A stretch of DNA of 22,477 nt from a virus: IMG/VR virus record IMGVR_UViG_3300049431_000007, positions 1 to 22,477 of that record. One strand, 5' to 3'. How positions within the stretch are numbered: position 1 is the stretch's first letter; each line of letters opens with the position of its first letter. The position numbers and the translations under genes are program-made. Under the pieces are notes generated by a model. It was not told where the DNA came from and made no database searches. It was given only the letters and a program-made list of their open reading frames with translations. This document shows positions 8,666 to 15,800 of this stretch, piece by piece.

Positions 8666-9820
8666 ATGACTGGAAGTTCATACATTCCAAAAGACGGAGC
8701 GAGTTTGGTTCAGACTAAACTCGGCGACGAGACTTTTGCGACAGATCTTGGCACATTACCGCTTGGTGATATTGCGGTAGAAAGTATTCCGAATACGAAG
8801 TTGGCGGCTGGCATTCGCAATGATGTTTTGAATTTCCGTAATAAGCTATTCCCGTTGATGGTAGTGGCACATACCACACAACCTGTGATTACAGTGTATG
8901 GTCAAGATGTAGATACCTTCAATAAGATACCTAACCCAGCTTCTGCTGTAGTAGGTGATGGTAGAGGGTGCTCGTTCTCTAAGGATGGCAGATACTTAGC
9001 CGTCGCTTCCACATTATCGCCGTTCATAACTGTATACAAGAGATCAGGTGAGACTCTATCAAAGTTGCCAGCACCAGATGTTCTACCAACTGGCGTAGGT
9101 AGTGGTTGCTGTTTTTCAGATGACATGAATTACCTGACAGTAACCCATGCTACGACACCGTTCATCACGATTTACAAAAGGTCAGGTGATGTCTTTACCA
9201 AGCTGGCTAACCCAGCAACATTGCCGACTGGTACGGCTTACGATGCCTCGTTTTCGAAAGATGGGGTGTATCTTGCTGTACCACAGAATACCACACCGTT
9301 CATCACCATCTACAAAAGATCAGGTGATACATTCACGAAACTTGCAGATCCAGCGACATTGCCAACTGGCATAGGTAGAGCAACATCATTCTCGTCAGAT
9401 GGTCTTTACCTCGCAGTCGCATTTGAAGCAACTCCATTTGTGTATGTATACAAGAGATCTGGAGATACATTTACTGTTCTAGCAAACCCAGCAACATTAC
9501 CCACTGGTCTTTCAGAAGGCATTTCGTTTTCAACCGACACTGTATATCTTGCTGTTTCTCATGCTACAACTCCATTCATCACGATCTACAAGCGGTCAGG
9601 TGATACCTTTACAAAGTTAGCAAACCCAGCTACTCTGCCTGCTTCGACGGGGAATAGTTGCTTATTTTCACCAGACGGAAATTATCTTGCCGTCGCGCAT
9701 AACAACACACCGTTTGTTACTATATACAGTCGTTCAGGTGATATATTCACTAAGCTTGCGAACCCAGCAACATTGCCGACTGGAGCTGGGTTCGAAATTG
9801 ATTTTACAAAAACATATTGA
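8666..9820 (+). CDS. Seven-bladed beta-propeller virion protein, paralogue 1
   Basis: A 384-residue protein from ATG 8666 to TGA 9818-9820, with no TAG. A short N-terminal segment (about 65 residues, including VESIPNTKLAAGIRN) is followed by seven WD40/lactonase-like blades. Each blade has the pattern FSxDGxYLAVxHxTTPFITIYKRSGDTFTKLANPATLPTG. The outer-strand motif (ITxY followed by GQ, KR or SR) occurs exactly seven times, and the C-terminus (GAGFEIDFTKTY) supplies the closing strand. Two full paralogues follow at 9829 and 11569. A receptor-binding or adhesin role at the tail is inferred from position between fibre and baseplate genes; no enzyme motif is visible. Propeller structure is inferred from repeat number and spacing. 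Confidence 0.85.
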   Translation: MTGSSYIPKDGASLVQTKLGDETFATDLGTLPLGDIAVESIPNTKLAAGIRNDVLNFRNKLFPLMVVAHTTQPVITVYGQDVDTFNKIPNPASAVVGDGRGCSFSKDGRYLAVASTLSPFITVYKRSGETLSKLPAPDVLPTGVGSGCCFSDDMNYLTVTHATTPFITIYKRSGDVFTKLANPATLPTGTAYDASFSKDGVYLAVPQNTTPFITIYKRSGDTFTKLADPATLPTGIGRATSFSSDGLYLAVAFEATPFVYVYKRSGDTFTVLANPATLPTGLSEGISFSTDTVYLAVSHATTPFITIYKRSGDTFTKLANPATLPASTGNSCLFSPDGNYLAVAHNNTPFVTIYSRSGDIFTKLANPATLPTGAGFEIDFTKTY

Positions 9821-9828
9821 GAATTTGA

Positions 9829-10941
9829 ATGGCTTATATTGGAAATAAAAGTAAAGCTTCTGTTATTGCAGAAAATATACCTGCTAGCAGCATCCCAGCA
9901 TCTCAGATTGATGATGGATCTATCTCACCGTATTCATTTAACCTCACATCTCAGGAGGAGATGTTTGATGTTGATAGTTATTTGGCTGTTGGGCATGCCA
10001 CATCACCATTCGTGACAATTTACAATCAAGATGTTGATACATTCAGCAAAGTCCCAAATCCTGCGAACTTGCCAACATTTCACGCTTATAGTATGGACTT
10101 TTCTTCTGATGGCGTATACCTAGCAGTTGGTTACAATGCAGCATAGAATTTGATAATATACAAGAGATCGGGAGATACCTTTACCAAGCTGGCGAACCCA
10201 GCAGTATTTCCATCTATTCAAGTAAATGGTTGTTCATTTGATAATACAGGTTCTTACCTAGCAACAGGAGCAGGTGAGCCAAACACGCTAGTTATATACA
10301 AAAGATCAGGTGATACCTTTACAAAGCTGGCTGATCCAGCTGTTATGCCACCCTAGTAGGTAAATGAGTGCGTTTTTTCATCAGATGGAGTATATCTCGG
10401 TGTAGTTAATAATGGCAACCCAAGTGTATAGATTTACAAGAGGTCTGGCGATGTATTCACTAGACTTTCAACTCCTGATATTATACCTTCAAATGTTGCA
10501 GGTGGTTGTTCATTTTCTACTAATGGCGATTATTTCTCTCTAACTACTAATAATCCTCCGTGGTTATACATATACAAAAGAAGTGGTGATACATTTACAA
10601 AACTTCCAGATCCAGCTATATTACCACCTACGACTGGCAATAGTTGCTTTTCTAATAATGGTGATTACTTAGTATCAACATATGGCACCACCTCACCATA
10701 TTGTATAATTTATAAAAGGAATGGAGATGTATTCGATAAGATAAATGACTTAGATGTTGCTCCGACAAATGTACCTAGGAAGTGCAGGTTTTCTTCGGAT
10801 GATAGATACCTTGCAATTGCATCTGATCAGACACCATATATTCAAATATACAAGAGATCGGGAGATACCTTTACAAAGTTAGTCAACCCGATATCTTTAC
10901 CGACTAATGCTGCCCTTAGCGTAGCTTGGTTCCCTAAATAA
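9829..10941 (+). CDS. Seven-bladed beta-propeller virion protein, paralogue 2 (amber-recoded)
   Basis: A 370-residue protein from ATG 9829 to TAA 10939-10941, read through TAG at 10144, 10354, 10357 and 10429 (codons 106, 176, 177, 201); 10354 and 10357 are adjacent. The N-terminal region differs from its paralogues (MAYIGNKSKASVIAENIPAS). Seven IYKRSGD-type blade motifs are then present, but only when all TAGs are decoded. The TAG at 10429 (PSV-TAG-IYKRSGD) aligns with CAA in the last blade (PYIQIYKRSGD, 10843). The TAG at 10357 (TAG-VNECVF) aligns with CAA in the preceding blade (QVNGCSF, 10219). Both support Gln. It starts 8 bases after paralogue 1 ends, so translational coupling is likely. 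Confidence 0.85.
10934..10940 (+). promoter_or_regulatory. Candidate late promoter box CTAAATA
   Basis: CTAAATA overlaps the stop codon of propeller 2 and ends 27 bases before ATG 10967, nearly the spacing seen at the two fibre genes. Downstream, AGAAT/ATTCT (10950-10965) can form a weak 5-bp stem with the AGGTAA ribosome site in its loop. Confidence 0.35.
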
Positions 10942-10966
10942 AATTTTACAGAATAGGTAAATTCTA

Positions 10967-11569
10967 ATGTATGCAGTATTTGACGAAAATGGTATTTTTC
11001 TAGAAGGCCCATCAAACCTAAGATCTAGATTCAAAGATGTTCAAGACTTCCATCTTCTTTCAGAAGAGCAGAGACTAGCACTTGGCTGGTATCCATGCAC
11101 TGTGCAAAATGAATCATATGACCCACTGTTCGAGGATCGTCTCTACCCGACTGCTGTTCTGGATTATGTTACATCTACAGCGGTCGTTACTTATATTATC
11201 GAAGAAAAGACTCTCGAATTTGTCAAGAGAGAAATGCTTTCTCGCGGGAAAGAACTAACGAATTCTAAGTTGGAAGCACTAGTCAATAGCATACCACAAT
11301 TGGAAATGCTTTCATGGGCTAAACAAGAAGCAGATGCTAAGAGTTTTATCAGCAACGGCACATCTTCTGCTATGCTTGATACGCTTGCATTTATCAGAAA
11401 TGAAACAGTAGAAGTGCTTTGCCAAAAAATTCTAGGCAAATCAGCCCAATTTGCTACAGTTTCAGCTCAACTGATTGGTGAATGGCATGTGTTTGAAAAG
11501 AAGGTAAATAGCGCAACAACAAGAGTTGAATTGGAAGAAGTTCGCGGATTTATTGAAGGCGGTGAATAA
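10967..11569 (+). CDS. Probable tail fibre assembly protein (DUF4376-like)
   Basis: A 200-residue protein from ATG 10967 (AGG nine bases upstream) to TAA 11567-11569. The last A of its stop is the first base of the next ATG (TAATG), so the two are translationally coupled. The N-terminus (MYAVFDENGIFLEG) and the LALGWYPCTVQNESYDP segment resemble small chaperone-like genes next to phage fibres. The helical C-terminal half (VKREMLSRGKELTNSKLEAL, MLSWAKQEADAKSFISNGTS, LDTLAFIRNETVEVL) resembles the DUF4376 domain found in tail-fibre-assembly proteins. It lies between propellers 2 and 3, suggesting it helps fold or mount them. The role is inferred from motif style and position. No TAG. Confidence 0.65.
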   Translation: MYAVFDENGIFLEGPSNLRSRFKDVQDFHLLSEEQRLALGWYPCTVQNESYDPLFEDRLYPTAVLDYVTSTAVVTYIIEEKTLEFVKREMLSRGKELTNSKLEALVNSIPQLEMLSWAKQEADAKSFISNGTSSAMLDTLAFIRNETVEVLCQKILGKSAQFATVSAQLIGEWHVFEKKVNSATTRVELEEVRGFIEGGE

Positions 11570-12693
11570 TGTCATCAAATGATTCTTATATCGGAGAAAT
11601 CCCGCTAAGACAAAACCCAGCAGTTACTGGGCAGATTAGTGGAGATGTTCTTGCTGATGGGTCTGTCACTTTTGATAAGTTGAACAAGGGAATTTTACAG
11701 CAGGCTATTGCATCTCAGTTTAGTCAAGAGAAGCAGATGGTTATAGCTCATGCAAACTCTCCATTTATAAGTATATACAACCAAGATATTGACAGGTTTA
11801 CAAAAAGTGCAAACCCATCTACATTGCCAACAGGAATTGCTGTAGATTCTACATTCTCATCAGACGGTGTATATTTGGCAATTTCGCATACTGCTACACC
11901 ATTTATAACAATCTATAAAAGATCTGGAGATACATTTACAAAGTTAACAAACCCAGCAACATTACCGCCCGGTCAATGTCGCGGCGCGAAATTTTCTTCT
12001 GATAATACATATTTAGCAGTTGGTCATGCAACCAGTCCGTATGTAACGATCTACAAGAGATCGGGTGATACCTTTACTAAGTTGGCAAACCCATCTACAT
12101 TACCGACGGGTGAAGGCACGAGCTGTTCTTTTTCCTCTGATGATGCATATCTAGCCGTTTCTCACGGCACATCACCCTGTATCACGATCTATAAAAGATC
12201 TGGAGATACATTTACAAAGTTAACAGACCCAGCAACATTACCGACTGATGTTGGGTATTCGTGTAATTTCTCTTAGGATTCTTCTTATTTACTAGTTGGA
12301 TAGGGTGTCACTCCATTTGTTACCATTTACAAGAAGTCAGGTGATACATTTACCAAGCTGGCTGATCCAGCTACATTGCCGACTTCTTCTGGATTTGGGA
12401 CATCATTTTCATCAGATGGTCTTTATCTTGCTGTAGTTCATTCTACTACGCCTTTTGTTACCATTTACAAGAGATCAGGTGATACATTTACGAAGTTGGC
12501 TGATCCAGCTACACTGCCTGAAAGCGGTGGATAGGGAGTTTCATTTTCATCAGATGGTCTTTATCTTGGTGTAGTTCATTCTACTACGCCTTTTATTACC
12601 ATTTACAAGAGATCAGGTGATACATTTACGAAGTTGGCAACCCCAGAAACAATCCCAACTGGTCTAGCATAGGGTGTAGCATTCTTCCCATAA
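11569..12693 (+). CDS. Seven-bladed beta-propeller virion protein, paralogue 3 (amber-recoded)
   Basis: A 374-residue protein from ATG 11569 to TAA 12691-12693 (followed by TAG, giving TAATAG), read through TAG at 12274, 12301, 12532 and 12670 (codons 236, 245, 322, 368). The unique N-terminus (SNDSYIGEIPLRQNPAVTGQ) precedes seven IYKRSGD-type blades. Stopping at the first TAG would leave four blades and a broken ring; full decoding gives seven and a closing GVAFFP strand like paralogue 2's VAWFPK. One TAG (12301, VG-TAG-GVTPF) replaces a position that is His in other blades. The last two TAGs occupy the same position in successive blades. Proposed role: tail-tip receptor binding, by analogy with its position; not demonstrated. 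Confidence 0.85.
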
Positions 12694-12705
12694 TAGGATA
12701 GTAAA

Positions 12706-12780
12706 ATGGCATACATAAAGCTGCATATTTTGAAGAAGTTTAGAATAGATAGTTACCTCCTGAATACAGGTAACATATAA
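12706..12780 (+). CDS. Possible 24-residue peptide or remnant
   Basis: ATG 12706, with AGGAT seven bases upstream, opens a 24-codon frame (MAYIKLHILKKFRIDSYLLN...) ending TAA. The first four residues match the start of propeller 2 (MAYI), hinting at a degraded fourth paralogue start. The likeness is too short to be firm. It may be non-coding. Apart from this frame and a hairpin, the 145-base gap before the DUF4815-type gene holds only a candidate promoter box. Confidence 0.2.
   Translation: MAYIKLHILKKFRIDSYLLNTGNI
12752..12774 (+). other. Intergenic hairpin
   Basis: GTTACCT (12752-12758) pairs perfectly with AGGTAAC (12768-12774) around a 9-base loop. It is followed by ATATAAAG, not a U-run, so this is an mRNA structure and not a canonical terminator. 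Confidence 0.45.
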
Positions 12781-12799
12781 AGCGGTTCAGATACAGTGG

Positions 12800-12806
12800 T
12801 TAAATA
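12800..12806 (+). promoter_or_regulatory. Candidate late promoter box TTAAATA
   Basis: TTAAATA lies 33 bases upstream of ATG 12839 in an intergenic gap, with the same core as the boxes at 1151, 4355 and 18590. The following leader carries AGGA (in CAGGATTCC) as the ribosome site. Confidence 0.35.
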
Positions 12807-12838
12807 AACGAAACACCGCGCAAGACAGGATTCCGTTA

Positions 12839-15800
12839 ATGAGTGATATCAAAGCCTTCAACACCACACCGCACTTCGATGACTTCGATGAGAAGAAGAA
12901 CTTCCAACGAGTTCTCTTCCGTCCTTCGATCCCAGTGCAGGTGCGCGAACTGAACCAGATGCAGACTATCCTGCAAAATCAGATTGCAAATTCATCTTCG
13001 TTCTCGTTCCGCAACGGTGCCCGTGTTGCCAACGGTGAAACCTCTTTGGTAGACAAGATTTCGTACATCACTGTCACCAACCTGACGAACGAGATCCAGA
13101 ACTACCTCGGTGCTACTATCCGTCGTATCGTGCTTGGTGCTACTGTTCTAGAAGCAACTGTCATCGCAGTTTCTAAGAAGACAGCTACCGATCCGAATGT
13201 GCTCTATGTTAGCTACAAGTCATCAGACTCGAATTCAGGACAGCCAGAATTCCAGCCAGCCCAGACACTGACATTGATCTTTGCAGATGTCAATCAGGCC
13301 AATGAAATCATCACTGTCGCTGCTAATGGAAAAGCTCTCGGATTCTCTGTCAACGAAGGTATCTACTACTTCAACGGCCAGTTTGTCCATGTACCGAAGC
13401 AGTTCGCAATCGTCAACAAGTTCAGTAACACCCCAGAGAACACCGAAGTATCGGTAGGGTTCAACATCTACGAATCTGTCGTAACACCGGAAGAAGATGC
13501 TTCTCTGTTCGATAACGCGATTGGTAGTCCAAACGAATCGGCACCCGGTGCATATCGCTACCGCGTGCAGGCAATCTTGACCACGAAGGCCGATCTGGAA
13601 GCTGGTATCCTGAACAGTGTTGTTAACTCGGAAACAGTCGATGTTCCAGATGCCACGACTGACATCCAGAATTACTACGAGCTGGCTATCGTCAAAAATG
13701 GTTCGATCCAGCTCAAGCCAAGACAAGATGGTGACATCTCAGTTCTTGAACAGACACTTGCACGCCGTACATTCGACGAGTCTGGTGACTACATCGTAGA
13801 TAACTTCGCCATCCAGCTCAATGAGCATTTGAACGGTCAGGTTATCAAGACTGGTACCTACTCCCAGTCAGCTAACACGATTACTGTGACCGTGACTGCT
13901 CATGGTCTTTCTATCGGCGACACTGCATACCATGATTTTACCTCTGGTACATCGACTGACAACAGCTATATCGTCACTGCCGTTGATGCCATCGATCCAC
14001 TGAACAAGTACACTGTTACTGCTAGAGATTCGAAGACGACTTCTGGTAATGTGACAATTCGTTATGGCGAAAATGCTGGTCTTTACACGGCAGCTCAAGG
14101 TGGATCAGAAGCCAAGCTTGCTGTTACTCTTGACAAAGGCAAGGCGTATGTCCGTGGATTTGAAGTCGCCACACGCGGTAACACTTTCCTTGATTTGAAC
14201 AAGGCAAGAACTACTCAGATCCTACAAAATCAGCTGGTACAGCTCCAGTTTAATCAGGCATTCTATGTCTACTCTGCTTCGGCTACGCAGAATCTGGCGA
14301 ACCCTATTCTGTTCCAGAATGTGCAACTTCGCAATGCTGCTAACGCGGTCATCGGTACAGCGTTCGTTCGTGGCTTTAAGTTCGATTCGGTAAAAACAAT
14401 CACGGCAGTAAGCAAGAATGTTTACCGTCTTGATGTTATCGATGTCGTGTTCACTGGCACTAACGCGTTCCCTAATGTTGACAATATTCTCGGCACTGGC
14501 ACATACCCATTTGCTGGTAAGGTTGTTCCTGCTGATCAGACTTCTTTCATCGCAAATCAGAAAGAGTCTACACTGATCTGGTCTGCTGCTAATGGTTTCA
14601 CCAAGTCAACGATCCATCAGCTGTTCTCTCGTTACTATGAGAAGAACCTAACCACTACTTCTGCCGGTGGCGGAAGCCCGACACTGATCACTTTCTCAAC
14701 AGAAACTGCCGGTGAAACTTTCGATGCCGACCCTTCTTCTTTTGCTGTGTTCGTTGATCACCCTTCAGTTGATGTTTCTGGCATCCCTCAGTCAGTAACA
14801 CTGTCAAACGCAAACAAGACCGCTACTCTTGATGTAACCAACCTTACTGGTGTAGGTCATAACGGTATAGCAGCTATTGTGACCTCTCAAGTCTATAAAA
14901 CAGATGCAGTGAAGCGTTCAAAGACATTGACCGTCGCACCGGCATTGACAACTGCATCAAAAGCTGTTATCACGCTGCCGAACACCGATGTGTTCAAAGT
15001 GCTTTCCGTAAAGAATGCTGCTGGTCAGGAAATCAAGGATTTCTACACGCTAGACAACGGACAGCGTGATCAGTTCTACGCACCCGGTGCACTGAAATTG
15101 AGAAATGGATTTGCTGCTCCTACTGGTAATGTGACGATCACATTCTCGTATTTCGCTCATGGTACAGGTGATTACTTCTCGGTTGATTCGTACACCAACA
15201 TCAGCTATGATAAGATCCCTGACTATGTTGACAGTCAGAACAAGACATACTTCTTGGGTTCATCAATTGACTTCCGTCTTGATAGACCTACGACGACAAG
15301 CATGCCAATCGTCGGTGCCAACGCATTCTATCCAAACGATCCTCTGATCCAGACAGAAGAATTCTACCTGTCTCGTATGGACAAGCTTGTACTGACAAAG
15401 CGCGGTGAGTTCCAAGTTGTGGAAGGTGTACCGGCTGTATCCCCAGAGCTGCCAATTGAGCCAGTAGACGCAATCTCGCTATACAACATCAATCTACCAG
15501 CATACACATTTGATGTGCGTGATGTGACTGTATCGAAGTTGGAATATCAGCGATACACGATGAAGGATATTTCCAACATCGCAACCAGACTGAAAGATGT
15601 CGAAAATGCGACATCACTGTCACTGCTGGAAAATTCGATCAACTCTCGTCAGGATTTCAACAAGTACCGTAATGGTTTCTTCGTTGACACTTTCCAGAAT
15701 CAGGTTGCCGCTAACATCAATGACCCGTACCACTATGTCGGCTACGACATGAGCAAGGGTGAACTGAGAGCTGCAAACAGAACCTACAGCGTGAGCATGC

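Noticed and set aside
10144-10431. Occasional programmed stop readthrough or pyrrolysine insertion instead of a reassigned code.
   Set aside because: Four TAGs in one gene, two adjacent, 18 overall and no TAG terminators do not fit occasional readthrough. Aligned repeats have Gln at several of the positions, and no Pyl machinery is visible.
1-12693. Treating the interrupted structural genes as pseudogenes or as many short separate genes.
   Set aside because: All interruptions are TAG, the frame is always kept, and joined products match full-length families. Most internal fragments lack a good ribosome site and ATG.
8666-12693. Diversity-generating retroelement acting on the propeller repeats.
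   Set aside because: No reverse transcriptase is present in the window, and blade differences are not concentrated at adenines against a visible template copy. Ordinary duplication explains the pattern.
12694-12838. A suppressor tRNA gene in the longest intergenic gap.
   Set aside because: The 7-bp hairpin has no matching acceptor, D or T-arm elements, and no GTTC-type T-loop or CCA-end pattern was found. The decoding tRNA must lie elsewhere in the genome.
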